A stretch of 64,000 nt of DNA from JARRLC01 sp050290865 (GTDB taxonomy: Bacteria > Pseudomonadota > Alphaproteobacteria > Rhizobiales > Rhodomicrobiaceae), in the NCBI GenBank assembly GCA_050290865.1, contig JBNKIW010000011.1, positions 39,439-103,438 on the forward strand, given 5' to 3'. Positions within the stretch are counted from its first letter, which is position 1; each line of letters opens with the position of its first letter. The notes under the pieces were generated by a model, which did not search any database, was not told where the DNA came from, and was given only the letters and a program-made list of their open reading frames with translations. Below, one piece after another: positions 1 to 8,454 of this stretch. Made by a program: the position numbers and the translations under genes.

Positions 1-456
1 CAGCAGTTCCTGGAGGAAGGCTATCTGCGCTGGGACTCGCTCGGCGAATATCTGGCTCTCGGCGTGTCGCTCGAACATCTGGCGCATGTCTTCAACAATG
101 CGAGGGCCAAGATCCTGTCGGAGACGCTCGACGAGGCCAACGCCAAGATCCTCGAGAACAACCGCTCACCGGCCCGCAAAGTCGGCGAGTTGGACAACCG
201 CGGCAGCCATTTCTACCTCGCCCAATATTGGGCGCAGGCCCTGGCGGCGCAGACCAAGGATCCGGAGCTGGCGGCGCGCTTTGGCCCCGTTGCCAAAGTG
301 CTGAGCGAAAACGAGGAGAAGATCCTCGCCGAGCTGACCGGCGCCCAGCGGCAGCCTCAGGATATCGGCGGCTATTTCCGGCCGGATTTCGAGAAGGCGT
401 CCCAGGCCATGCGTCCGAGCCCGACGCTGAACGCGGCGCTGGCCATGCTTGCATAA
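1..456 (+). CDS. icd: Monomeric NADP-dependent isocitrate dehydrogenase, C-terminal part
   Basis: The reading frame is open from the first base and stops at 454-456, so this is the last 151 residues of a gene that begins before the window. The stretches WDSLGEYLAL, KVGELDNRGSHFYLA and DIGGYFRPD match the C-terminus of the monomeric (about 740-residue) isocitrate dehydrogenase family, not the short dimeric one. The enzyme makes 2-oxoglutarate, CO2 and NADPH from isocitrate in the cytosol. It sits 65 bases before acnB on the same strand, which makes isocitrate, so the two may be co-transcribed. The catalytic N-terminal part cannot be seen here. Confidence 0.93.
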   Translation, partial: QQFLEEGYLRWDSLGEYLALGVSLEHLAHVFNNARAKILSETLDEANAKILENNRSPARKVGELDNRGSHFYLAQYWAQALAAQTKDPELAARFGPVAKVLSENEEKILAELTGAQRQPQDIGGYFRPDFEKASQAMRPSPTLNAALAMLA

Positions 457-521
457 ATTGTTGACGAGCGGGGAATGGTTAACAGAAGAAGCAAGAGCCA
501 TTCCCGCCGATTACAAAGGAT

Positions 522-3122
522 ATGACCATGCTTGAAGCCTATCGTGCCCATGCCGCCGAACGCGCGGCGCTCGGCATTCCGGCCCTGCCGCTGACCGCTG
601 AGCAGACCGGCGGACTCGTCGAACTCCTCAAGAACCCGCCCGCGGGCGAAGAGGCTTTCCTTCTCGACCTCCTCAGCAATCGCGTCCCCGCCGGCGTGGA
701 CGACGCGGCAAAGGTGAAGGCCGGGTTCCTGGCCAAGGTGGCCAAGGGCGAAGAGACCTGCCCGCTGATTTCCAAGATCCGCGCCACCGAACTGCTCGGC
801 ACCATGCTGGGCGGTTTCAACATCAAGCCGCTCATCGGCCTGCTGGCTGACGCCGAATGCGCCGCCGCGGCGACGCACGCCCTGAAGCACACGCTTCTGA
901 TGTTCGACTATTTCAACGACGTCAAGGCGCTGGCCGGGTCCGGCGGTCCAGGGAGCGAGAACGCCAAGGCGGTCATGCAGTCCTGGGCGGATGCCGAGTG
1001 GTTCACCGCGCGCCCCTCAGTGCCCGAGAGCCTGACCATCACCGTCTTCAAGGTCACGGGCGAGACCAACACCGACGATCTCTCGCCCGCGCCGGACGCC
1101 TGGAGCCGTCCCGACATCCCGCTGCACGCGCTCGCCATGCTGAAGAACCCGCGCCCCGGTATCGAACCGGACGAGCCCGGCAAGATCGGCCCGCTGAAGC
1201 TGCTCGAATCCCTGCGGGCAAAGGGGCACCTCGTGGCCTATGTCGGCGATGTCGTCGGCACCGGCTCGTCGCGCAAATCGGCGACCAACTCCGTGCTGTG
1301 GTTCACCGGGGAGGATATCCCCCACGTGCCGAACAAGCGCTTCGGCGGCGTGTGCCTGGGCGCCAAGATCGCGCCGATCTTCTTCAACACCATGGAGGAC
1401 GCCGGCGCGCTGCCGATCGAACTCGACGTGTCGCAGATGGATATGGGTGACGTGGTCGAGTTGCGCCCCCATGAAGGCAAGGCGCTGAAGAACGGCCAGG
1501 TCATCGCCGAGTTCAAGCTCAAGTCGGACGTCATCTTCGACGAGGTGCGCGCCGGTGGCCGCATTCCGCTGATCATCGGCCGCGACCTGACCTCGAAAGC
1601 CCGCGCCGCGCTCGGCCTCGAACCTTCGACGCTGTTCCGCCAGCCCGTCCAGCCCGCCGACACCGGCAAAGGCTACACGCTGGCCCAGAAGATGGTCGGA
1701 CGCGCCTGCGGCCTGTCCGAGGGCAAGGGCGTGCGTCCCGGCACCTATTGCGAGCCGAAGATGAGCACCGTCGGTTCGCAGGACACCACCGGGCCGATGA
1801 CCCGCGACGAGATGAAAGACCTCGCCTGCATGGCGTTTTCCGCCGATCTGGTGATGCAGTCCTTCTGCCACACGTCGGCGTACCCCAAGCCGGTGGACGT
1901 CAAGACGCACGCGACGCTCCCCGATTTCATCTCCAGCCGCGGCGGCATCGCCCTGCGTCCGGGCGATGGCGTCATTCACTCCTGGATCAACCGCATGATC
2001 CTGCCCGACACGGTCGGCACCGGCGGCGACTCGCACACGCGCTTCCCGCTCGGCATTTCCTTCCCCGCGGGTTCCGGCCTCGTCGCCTTCGCGGCGGCCA
2101 CGGGGATGATGCCGCTCGACATGCCGCAGTCGGTGCTGGTGCGCTTCAAGGGCACGATGCAGCCCGGCATTACGCTGCGCGATCTGGTGAACGCCATACC
2201 CCACGTCGCCATCCAGCAGGGCCTGCTGACGGTCGAGAAGAAGGGCAAGAAGAACGTGTTCTCCGGCGCCATCCTGGAAATCGAGGGGCTGGAGCACCTG
2301 AAGGTGGAACAGGCGTTCGAACTGGCCAATGCCTCGGCGGAACGCTCAGCGGCGGCGGCGGCCGTGCGCCTCGATAAGGAGCCGGTGATCGAGTACACGC
2401 GCTCGAACGTCGCGCTTCTCAAATGGTTGGTGGCCCATGGCTACCAGGACCGCGCCACGATCGAACGCCGCATCGCGGCCATGGAGGCGTGGCTCGCCGA
2501 TCCGCAGCTTCTGCAGGCCGATCCGGATGCGGAGTATGCGGCCGTCGTCGAGATCGACATGAGCGAGATAAAGGAGCCGATCGTCGCCTGCCCCAACGAT
2601 CCGGACGACGTGAAGCTCCTGTCCGAGGTCGCGGGCGAGAAGATCGACGAGGTGTTCATCGGCAGTTGCATGACCAATATCGGTCACTTCCGGGCCGCGG
2701 GCAAGCTGCTGGCAGGCAAGAAGGATCTGCCCACGCGCCTGTGGATCGCACCGCCGACGAAAATGGACGAGATGGTGCTTCGCGAGGAGGGCGTCTACAG
2801 CGTGCTCGGCACATCCGGCGCCCGCGTGGAGACGCCAGGCTGTTCGCTGTGCATGGGCAACCAGGCGCAGACGCGCAAGGGCGCCACGGCGATTTCGACC
2901 TCGACGCGCAACTTCCCCAACCGTCTCGGCATCGACACCCGCGTCTATCTGGGCTCGGCGGAACTGGCGGCAATCTGCGCGCTGCTGGGACGTATGCCAA
3001 CGGCCGCAGAGTACGCCGAACACATGAAGGCGGTCAGCGAAAAGGCCGGAGAAATCTACCGTTACATGAACTTCGACCAGATCACGGAGTTCAGCGGCGA
3101 GGGCGCGAAAACCGCCGCTTAA
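522..3122 (+). CDS. acnB: Bifunctional aconitate hydratase 2 / 2-methylisocitrate dehydratase
   Basis: The 866-residue protein has the AcnB layout: an N-terminal HEAT-like helical domain, then the swivel domain, then the catalytic domain. The three [4Fe-4S] ligands are visible as Cys716 (GSCMTN) and Cys774/Cys777 (PGCSLCMGN), with spacing close to that of the E. coli enzyme. It interconverts citrate and isocitrate in the TCA cycle, and family members also act on 2-methylisocitrate. The start is the ATG at 522, behind AAAGGA; a second ATG lies two codons further on. It lies between isocitrate dehydrogenase and a fumarate reductase-like trio, all on the plus strand. Confidence 0.97.
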   Translation: MTMLEAYRAHAAERAALGIPALPLTAEQTGGLVELLKNPPAGEEAFLLDLLSNRVPAGVDDAAKVKAGFLAKVAKGEETCPLISKIRATELLGTMLGGFNIKPLIGLLADAECAAAATHALKHTLLMFDYFNDVKALAGSGGPGSENAKAVMQSWADAEWFTARPSVPESLTITVFKVTGETNTDDLSPAPDAWSRPDIPLHALAMLKNPRPGIEPDEPGKIGPLKLLESLRAKGHLVAYVGDVVGTGSSRKSATNSVLWFTGEDIPHVPNKRFGGVCLGAKIAPIFFNTMEDAGALPIELDVSQMDMGDVVELRPHEGKALKNGQVIAEFKLKSDVIFDEVRAGGRIPLIIGRDLTSKARAALGLEPSTLFRQPVQPADTGKGYTLAQKMVGRACGLSEGKGVRPGTYCEPKMSTVGSQDTTGPMTRDEMKDLACMAFSADLVMQSFCHTSAYPKPVDVKTHATLPDFISSRGGIALRPGDGVIHSWINRMILPDTVGTGGDSHTRFPLGISFPAGSGLVAFAAATGMMPLDMPQSVLVRFKGTMQPGITLRDLVNAIPHVAIQQGLLTVEKKGKKNVFSGAILEIEGLEHLKVEQAFELANASAERSAAAAAVRLDKEPVIEYTRSNVALLKWLVAHGYQDRATIERRIAAMEAWLADPQLLQADPDAEYAAVVEIDMSEIKEPIVACPNDPDDVKLLSEVAGEKIDEVFIGSCMTNIGHFRAAGKLLAGKKDLPTRLWIAPPTKMDEMVLREEGVYSVLGTSGARVETPGCSLCMGNQAQTRKGATAISTSTRNFPNRLGIDTRVYLGSAELAAICALLGRMPTAAEYAEHMKAVSEKAGEIYRYMNFDQITEFSGEGAKTAA

Positions 3123-3169
3123 CGCCAAAGGGTGGCCGGAACTATTCGAACCACGAGTGAGGAGTGGAC

Positions 3170-3895
3170 ATGCAGAAGGAGAACACCCAGGACGGGAAAG
3201 GCGGCAAACGCCAGCGCGTCCAGGCGAACATGGTGAATGTGTACATCATGGGCAAACGCCACGTTGTGCCCGAGCATGCCACGATCATGCGCGCCATCGA
3301 ATATGCCGGCCACCAGATCATCCGCGGCGCCGGTTGCCGTGAAGGCTTCTGCGGCGCCTGCGGCACCATCTACCGGCTGCCGGGCGACTACCGGCTGCAC
3401 ACCGGGCTGGCGTGCACCACCCTCGTCAAAGAGGGCATGTCGCTGACGCAGATCCCGTCGGTGCCGATGGAGAAGAAGCCCTACGATCTGGAGAAGCTGA
3501 AGCCCAACGTCAGCGCCGTTCTGGAGGTCTACCCCGTGACCTTCCGCTGCGTCGCCTGCGGCACCTGCTCGAAAGCCTGTCCGCAGAAGCTGCCCGTCAT
3601 GGACTACATCCAGGCAGCGATGCGCGGCGACCTTGCGACGGTGGCGGACATTGCCTTCGACTGCGTCGCCTGCGGCCTGTGCGCGCTGCGCTGTCCGGCG
3701 GAGATCATCCAGCACGAGGTCGGCATCCTGTCGAAGCGCCTCACCGGCCGTTATCTGCGCAAGGAGAGCCCGGAACTCGACGACCGTATCGCCGAAGTGC
3801 GCGCCCGCAAGTTCGACGCGGAATATTCCGAGCTGATGGCGATGGACAAGAACGTTCTCAGCAAACTCTATTACGACCGCGACATCGAACCATGA
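3170..3895 (+). CDS. Iron-sulfur subunit of a fumarate reductase/succinate dehydrogenase-like enzyme
   Basis: This 241-residue soluble protein has an N-terminal plant-type [2Fe-2S] domain (Cys56, 61, 64, 82) followed by two full CxxCxxxCP motifs (Cys127/130/133/137 and Cys165/168/171/175). It therefore carries 2Fe-2S plus two 4Fe-4S clusters, whereas canonical SdhB has one 2Fe-2S, one 4Fe-4S and one 3Fe-4S. This resembles the FeS part of thiol:fumarate reductase or Hdr-linked enzymes. The ATG at 3170 has GAGGAG five bases upstream. Downstream are the flavoprotein and an HdrC-like protein. The electron partner and reaction direction are unknown; a soluble redox complex is inferred. Confidence 0.8.
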   Translation: MQKENTQDGKGGKRQRVQANMVNVYIMGKRHVVPEHATIMRAIEYAGHQIIRGAGCREGFCGACGTIYRLPGDYRLHTGLACTTLVKEGMSLTQIPSVPMEKKPYDLEKLKPNVSAVLEVYPVTFRCVACGTCSKACPQKLPVMDYIQAAMRGDLATVADIAFDCVACGLCALRCPAEIIQHEVGILSKRLTGRYLRKESPELDDRIAEVRARKFDAEYSELMAMDKNVLSKLYYDRDIEP

Positions 3896-3902
3896 CCCTT
3901 TA

Positions 3903-3977
3903 TTGTCATGTCCGCGCAAGCGGGCATCCAGAATAGCGATGGCGAAAACTGGATTCTCGCCTTCGCGGGAATGACAA
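3903..3977. repeat. Imperfect palindromic repeat between the FeS and flavoprotein genes
   Basis: The sequence starts TTGTCATGTCCGCGCAAGCG and ends with a GCGGGAATGACAA arm. TTGTCAT/ATGACAA and ATCCAG/CTGGAT pair, and internal GCGGG/CCGC pieces add smaller hairpins. It resembles the widespread proteobacterial GTCATTCCCGCG-type extragenic palindromes. It occupies nearly all of the 124-base gap between two genes that appear to belong to one operon. Confidence 0.75.
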
Positions 3978-4019
3978 GAGCTTGGCGTCTCGGCTTCTGC
4001 TTCTCGATTGGAGTAACAC

Positions 4020-5765
4020 ATGTATCCAGATTATCTTGCCGGTTTACTGAAAGAGGTCGAACGCACGCGCCCGAAGCGGCTTGAACTCGCGCTTTCCGGC
4101 CAGCCGGTCTATCCGCCGATGACCGCCGACGAGCGCAAGGACGTGCTGTCGAAGTACCATCCGGACTTCTCGGCGGGCGCCAAGCGGCCCGTGCGCGTCG
4201 GTCCGAACCGCGGCGAGGAACTCACCACCGAGATCGCCGAACTTCTCGAAGCGCATTCGATGATCGAGCCGAAGCTGATGGATATGCATCTGCGCGAGCC
4301 CGATTATGAGACCGACCTCCTGATCATCGGCGGCGGCGGCGCGGGCTGCTGGGCGGCCATCACCGCGGCGCGCAACGGCGTGAAATCGCTGATCGCCACC
4401 AAGCTGCGCATGGGCGACGCCAACACCATGATGTCCGAGGGCGGCATGCAGGCGGCGGTCTCGCGCACCGACTCGCCGACGCGCCACTACCTCGACGCCA
4501 TCGGCGGCGGCCATTTCGAGAACACGCCCGAGCTGGTGCGCACCCTCACCGAGGACGCCCCCGAGATCGTGCGCGAGTTGGAAAACCTCGGCGTCATCTG
4601 GGACAAGATGCCCGACGGCAGCATGCAGGTGCTGCATGGCGGCGGCACGTCGCGCAAGCGCATGGTCTCCTGCCGCGACCTGATCGGCGCGACCATCATG
4701 CGCACGCTCATGGACGAGGTCAGAAACCACCCGGACATGATCGCGATCCGCGAATTCGAGCCGGCCGTGGAGCTGCTCCTCGACGACAAGGGGCACTGCG
4801 CGGGCGCGGTGCTCTACAGTCTCGACACCGAGCAGTTCCTCACCGTCAGGGCCAAGGCGACGGTGATTACCAGCGGCGGTTTCGGGCGGCTGCACATCCG
4901 CGGCTTCGCCACGACGAACCATTACGGCGCCACCGGCGACGGTCTCGTCATGGCCTATCGCGCCGGTGCCAAGCTCCAATTCATGGACTCGGTGCAGTAT
5001 CACCCGACCGGCGCCGTGTTCCCAGAACAGATCGCGGGCTTCCTGATCACCGAGAAGATCCGTGGCGCGGGCGGCCAGCCGCTCAATAAATTCGGCGAAC
5101 TGTTCGTCTACCCGCGCGAGCCGCGCGACATCGAAAGCGCCGCCATCATCCGCGAATGCAGCCCCGACCGCGACAACGGCATCGAAACCTATGCGGGCCG
5201 CACCGGCGTCTGGCTGGACTCACCGCTGATCGACCAGATCCACGGCGAGGGCTACACCCGCTACCAGTTCCCCGGCATGTGCCGCCAGTTCGACCGCTTC
5301 GGCATCGACATCGTCACGCAGCCGATGCTGGTCTATCCGTCGCTGCACTACCAGAACGGCGGCGTGGGCATCAACGAGCGCTGCGAGACGAACATCCCCG
5401 GCCTCTATGTCGCCGGTGAGGCGTCGGGCGGCGTCCACGGCCGCAACCGCCTGATGGGCAATTCGGTGCTGGATTACAATGTCTTCGGCCGCCGCGCCGG
5501 GCAGTATGCCAGCGAATATACCCGCACGGCGAAGACCGGCGCGCTCAGCCTGGAGCACGTTGCCGCTCACGCGCAGGAGTTGCAGGCCGAGAGCATCGAA
5601 ACCGACCTCATTTCGCCGCTGATCCTGCCGTCCTACACGCCGGAGGACGTCAAGATCCAGCAACTCGCCCGCCTCGGCAACATTCCGGCACGGCATTCCA
5701 TGCTGCGCAGCCGCTTCGCGCCGGGCGAGCAGAAGACCCACCTGTCAGCGCGGGCGCGGGGGTAG
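4020..5765 (+). CDS. FAD-binding fumarate reductase/succinate dehydrogenase-like flavoprotein
   Basis: Residues 104-109 (GGGGAG) begin the FAD-binding fold. HPTG with active-site His328, the LITEKIRG segment and HGRNRLMGNSVLD match the fumarate reductase/succinate dehydrogenase family. Three things differ from SdhA. The His that carries covalent FAD is replaced (DANT, Asn135), so FAD should be non-covalent. About 97 residues precede the FAD domain. The protein ends soon after the second FAD segment, so the usual C-terminal helical domain is missing. No SdhC/SdhD anchor is nearby; the next gene, three bases on, is HdrC-like. The physiological substrate is not determined by the sequence. Confidence 0.82.
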   Translation: MYPDYLAGLLKEVERTRPKRLELALSGQPVYPPMTADERKDVLSKYHPDFSAGAKRPVRVGPNRGEELTTEIAELLEAHSMIEPKLMDMHLREPDYETDLLIIGGGGAGCWAAITAARNGVKSLIATKLRMGDANTMMSEGGMQAAVSRTDSPTRHYLDAIGGGHFENTPELVRTLTEDAPEIVRELENLGVIWDKMPDGSMQVLHGGGTSRKRMVSCRDLIGATIMRTLMDEVRNHPDMIAIREFEPAVELLLDDKGHCAGAVLYSLDTEQFLTVRAKATVITSGGFGRLHIRGFATTNHYGATGDGLVMAYRAGAKLQFMDSVQYHPTGAVFPEQIAGFLITEKIRGAGGQPLNKFGELFVYPREPRDIESAAIIRECSPDRDNGIETYAGRTGVWLDSPLIDQIHGEGYTRYQFPGMCRQFDRFGIDIVTQPMLVYPSLHYQNGGVGINERCETNIPGLYVAGEASGGVHGRNRLMGNSVLDYNVFGRRAGQYASEYTRTAKTGALSLEHVAAHAQELQAESIETDLISPLILPSYTPEDVKIQQLARLGNIPARHSMLRSRFAPGEQKTHLSARARG

Positions 5766-5768
5766 CTC

Positions 5769-6176
5769 ATGAGTGTACGAATCAGAAACGGGCGCGCCGC
5801 GGAAGACTTCATCGCCAAGGTCGAGGCGCTGAGCGGCCAGGATCTGCTGGCGTGCTACCAGTGCGGAAAGTGCTCGGCAGGCTGCCCGATGGCCCAGTAT
5901 ATGGACATTCTGCCCAATCAGATGATCCGCTACGCCCAGCTCGGCCTCAGGGACGAGTTGCTGTCTTCGGAAGCGATCTGGCTGTGCGTGTCCTGTCTGA
6001 CCTGCAACAGCCGCTGTCCGAAGGGCGTGAAGATCGCGGAGGTCATCGAGGCAGTCCGGCAGGTGCTGCTCCGCGAACGCCGGGATCATCTCGACGTGCG
6101 TGACGTGGCCCCGGAGACGCTGGCGACGCTCCCGCCCATCGCGGTCATCGGCAGCATGCGCAAATTCACGTCGTAA
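5769..6176 (+). CDS. HdrC-like 4Fe-4S protein
   Basis: This 135-residue protein has two HdrC-type [4Fe-4S] motifs, Cys29/32/35/39 (CYQCGKCSAGCP) and Cys73/76/79/83 (CVSCLTCNSRCP), and no membrane segment. HdrC normally relays electrons to HdrB, the CCG-domain subunit, in heterodisulfide reductase and related complexes. No CCG-domain gene is visible in the window. The start is three bases after the flavoprotein stop, with GGGGGTAGCTC upstream, which supports co-translation. The likely role is electron relay between the FeS/flavoprotein pair and an unidentified partner. Confidence 0.8.
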   Translation: MSVRIRNGRAAEDFIAKVEALSGQDLLACYQCGKCSAGCPMAQYMDILPNQMIRYAQLGLRDELLSSEAIWLCVSCLTCNSRCPKGVKIAEVIEAVRQVLLRERRDHLDVRDVAPETLATLPPIAVIGSMRKFTS

Positions 6177-6248
6177 GCGCGGGCGGTGAAACTGGCGGAC
6201 CGTCGCCCGCGGGTGTAAATGCGGGGCAGGAATCCCGGAGCCTGCGCC

Positions 6249-7049
6249 GTGCCGCACATTATCCCCATTGCCGATCCGGCCGACCCGCGTATCGAGGCGT
6301 ATCGCGACGTCCGCGAACGTGATCTTGCGGGGCGCGCAGGTCATTTCATCGCCGAGGGCGAGGTGGTGCTCCGCCTGCTGCTGAGCAGCGAACGGTATGA
6401 CGTGGCCTCGGTCCTGATCGCGGAAAAGCGGCTCGGCAAGCTGGCGCCGCTACTGGCTGGCCTGCCGGAGACGGTCCCGGTCTATTCAGCAGCGCAAGCG
6501 GTAATCGACGCCATCGCCGGCTTTCACCTGCATCGTGGCATCCTGGCGCTCGGACGCCGGTCAGCGCTGCCGGCGGCGGCGGAGCTGCTCGGCCGGTTAC
6601 CTTCGCGCGCGCTGGCGGTTGCCCTGTTCAGCATCGCGAACCATGACAATATCGGCGGCATCTTCCGCAATGCGGCGGCTTTCGGTGCCGACGCCGTGAT
6701 CCTCGATGCGGGCTGCTGCGATCCGCTCTACCGCAAGGCGATCCGCGTCTCGGTCGGCGCGAGCCTGACCATGCCTTACGCGCGTCTGGCGCCGGACGAG
6801 GACGCCGTGGACCTGCTGGCCCGCCACGGCTTCGAATGCATCGCCCTCAGCCCGTCCGGCGCGACACCCCTGGCGCAGTTCACCCGCCGCCCACGCGCCG
6901 CCGTGCTCCTGGGGACCGAAGGGCCGGGCCTGCCCGCCGATGTGCTGGCGCGCACGCGTACCGTCACCATCCCCATGGCACCCGGCTTCGACTCGCTCAA
7001 CGTAGCCACCGCCAGCGGCATCGCCCTGCACCATCTGGCCTTCATGTAG
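6249..7049 (+). CDS. TrmH/SpoU-family RNA 2'-O-methyltransferase
   Basis: The C-terminal half has the three SpoU motifs: NHDNIGGIFRNAAAFG, then a segment around LLGTEGPGLP, then IPMAPGFDSLNVATASGIALH. This is the trefoil-knot SAM-binding fold that methylates ribose 2'-OH in tRNA or rRNA. The N-terminal domain has the substrate-binding character of TrmH/RlmB relatives. I prefer the GTG at 6249, which has CCCGGAG eight bases upstream, to the in-frame ATG at 6219, which lacks a ribosome site. The exact target nucleotide cannot be read from the sequence. Confidence 0.88.
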   Translation: MPHIIPIADPADPRIEAYRDVRERDLAGRAGHFIAEGEVVLRLLLSSERYDVASVLIAEKRLGKLAPLLAGLPETVPVYSAAQAVIDAIAGFHLHRGILALGRRSALPAAAELLGRLPSRALAVALFSIANHDNIGGIFRNAAAFGADAVILDAGCCDPLYRKAIRVSVGASLTMPYARLAPDEDAVDLLARHGFECIALSPSGATPLAQFTRRPRAAVLLGTEGPGLPADVLARTRTVTIPMAPGFDSLNVATASGIALHHLAFM

Positions 7050-7067
7050 CGCCGCCGGGGCGTCCGG

Positions 7068-8429
7068 TCATTGCGTTGCGGGCTCACCTTTCTCCGTCAG
7101 CCCCAGCCCTTTCGGCAACGGAAGCTGCACCTTCACCGTGTCGCCAGGCTGGACGGCGGTCGTTTCGGTAGCGGGGATTTCCTCGGCGTCGCGGAGGATG
7201 GCGTAGGTCACTGCCCCTTTACTCTTCCCGGCCGCCTGAGGCATGATGAGCGCGGACTCATAGAGCAGCCGCTCCGATGTCGCATAGCGGCTGGTGGCGG
7301 TGTCGAGATCGTCCTGCGTCGTGCGCAGGTCGGCTGCCACCGCGTTTGCCCGTTTGTTGCGAGCCTCAATGATCGAGACCTCCGCGCGGCTGATGCCCTG
7401 CTTCGCCGTCAGGAGCGTCGACTCGAGACGCAGGCGGTCACCCTCCAGGCGCGAGACGGTGCGCTGCATTTCGAGCTGGCGCGTGGCGGGAGCGAGCCCG
7501 CGGCCAACGAGCGCGGTGATGCTCGCGAGTTCCTTCTTCAGGATGTTCTGCTCCTCGACTTGCGTCTGGATCTGAGCCTCGATGGAGACGACCTCCTTTT
7601 CGAGGAAAGATTTCAGTTGTTCGAGCGCGTTGATCTCGGTCTTCAGCGCCGAACGCCGCGTGTTGAAAATGGTCTGCTCCTGCTTTATGGCGACCGCCAC
7701 GGCGGGCTCCTTCTTGCGTTTCTCAAGCTGGTCCGGGAACCGGATCTTGTCCTCGTTCTTCAGTTCGGCGCTGAGCCGCGCCTTCCGGGCAAGGAGCGCG
7801 ACGATCTGCGCGGCGCTCAACTGCAATTTACCGCGGGCCTGGATGGCCTCGCGGCCCGCGTTCAGGCCGCTCTCGCCCGACCCCAGTAATCCGTGTGCCA
7901 CGCTCACCGCCTGCAGCACGGTCAGGCCGGGACGGTAGGGATAGGCGCCCGGCTTGTTGACGCCGCCCATGATGTAGAACGGCCGGTATTTCACAACCTC
8001 GACGCCGACTTTGGGCGCGACGGCAAGGCCGATGGTGCCCTTCAACCGCTCACCGACGGCCTGCGCCAACTCGACCGTGGTCTTGCCCGCTGCCTCCACC
8101 TCGCCGAGGATCGGCAGGGAGATCATACCCGAGGCGCCCACGGTGAACTCATCATTGAGCGAAGACCAGGCGAAAACCGTGTCCACATTGGCGCGCCATT
8201 CGAAGACGAGCAGCCGGACCTGGTCCTGCGGCCCGAGCTTGTAGTCACCGCCCTTCGCGGTGGCGGCGGCAGCGGAATTGGCGTGGAGCAGCGCCAGGAG
8301 CGCCGCGAACAGAAGTGCGGTAAGCAGGGTGGGTACGAGCCTCAGAGCCACCCATTGCTGAAGCCGGACATGCAACGGTTCGGACACGCATCTTGCCGTA
8401 TGGCGGAAGCTGAGTGGGTCTCGGTTCAT
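7068..8429 (-). CDS. ExoF-like polysaccharide export (OPX) protein
   Basis: The 453-residue protein has a hydrophobic N-terminal segment (about residues 31-50) ending in a HANSAAAA-type signal region. A polysaccharide-export domain follows (DYKLGPQDQVRLLV, then SLPILGEV), then a SLBB-like stretch (FYIMGGVNKPGAYPYRPG). The second half is a long Lys/Glu-rich coiled coil, as in rhizobial ExoF, unlike the compact Wza of enterobacteria. It should help pass exopolysaccharide through the periplasm and outer membrane. It closes the minus-strand end of the exopolysaccharide locus. No ExoP/Wzc co-polymerase gene is seen in the window. Confidence 0.85.
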   Translation of the reverse strand: MNRDPLSFRHTARCVSEPLHVRLQQWVALRLVPTLLTALLFAALLALLHANSAAAATAKGGDYKLGPQDQVRLLVFEWRANVDTVFAWSSLNDEFTVGASGMISLPILGEVEAAGKTTVELAQAVGERLKGTIGLAVAPKVGVEVVKYRPFYIMGGVNKPGAYPYRPGLTVLQAVSVAHGLLGSGESGLNAGREAIQARGKLQLSAAQIVALLARKARLSAELKNEDKIRFPDQLEKRKKEPAVAVAIKQEQTIFNTRRSALKTEINALEQLKSFLEKEVVSIEAQIQTQVEEQNILKKELASITALVGRGLAPATRQLEMQRTVSRLEGDRLRLESTLLTAKQGISRAEVSIIEARNKRANAVAADLRTTQDDLDTATSRYATSERLLYESALIMPQAAGKSKGAVTYAILRDAEEIPATETTAVQPGDTVKVQLPLPKGLGLTEKGEPATQ

Positions 8430-8454
8430 GACAAGGCCGCTCCAAGGCTGAATT

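Noticed and set aside
1017..2297. Long minus-strand open frame opposite acnB, and similar ones opposite gyrA, ftsK, copA and the chemoreceptor
   Set aside because: High-GC genes produce long antisense frames. The products are Arg/Ala/His-rich with no family motifs, while the plus-strand proteins are unmistakable.
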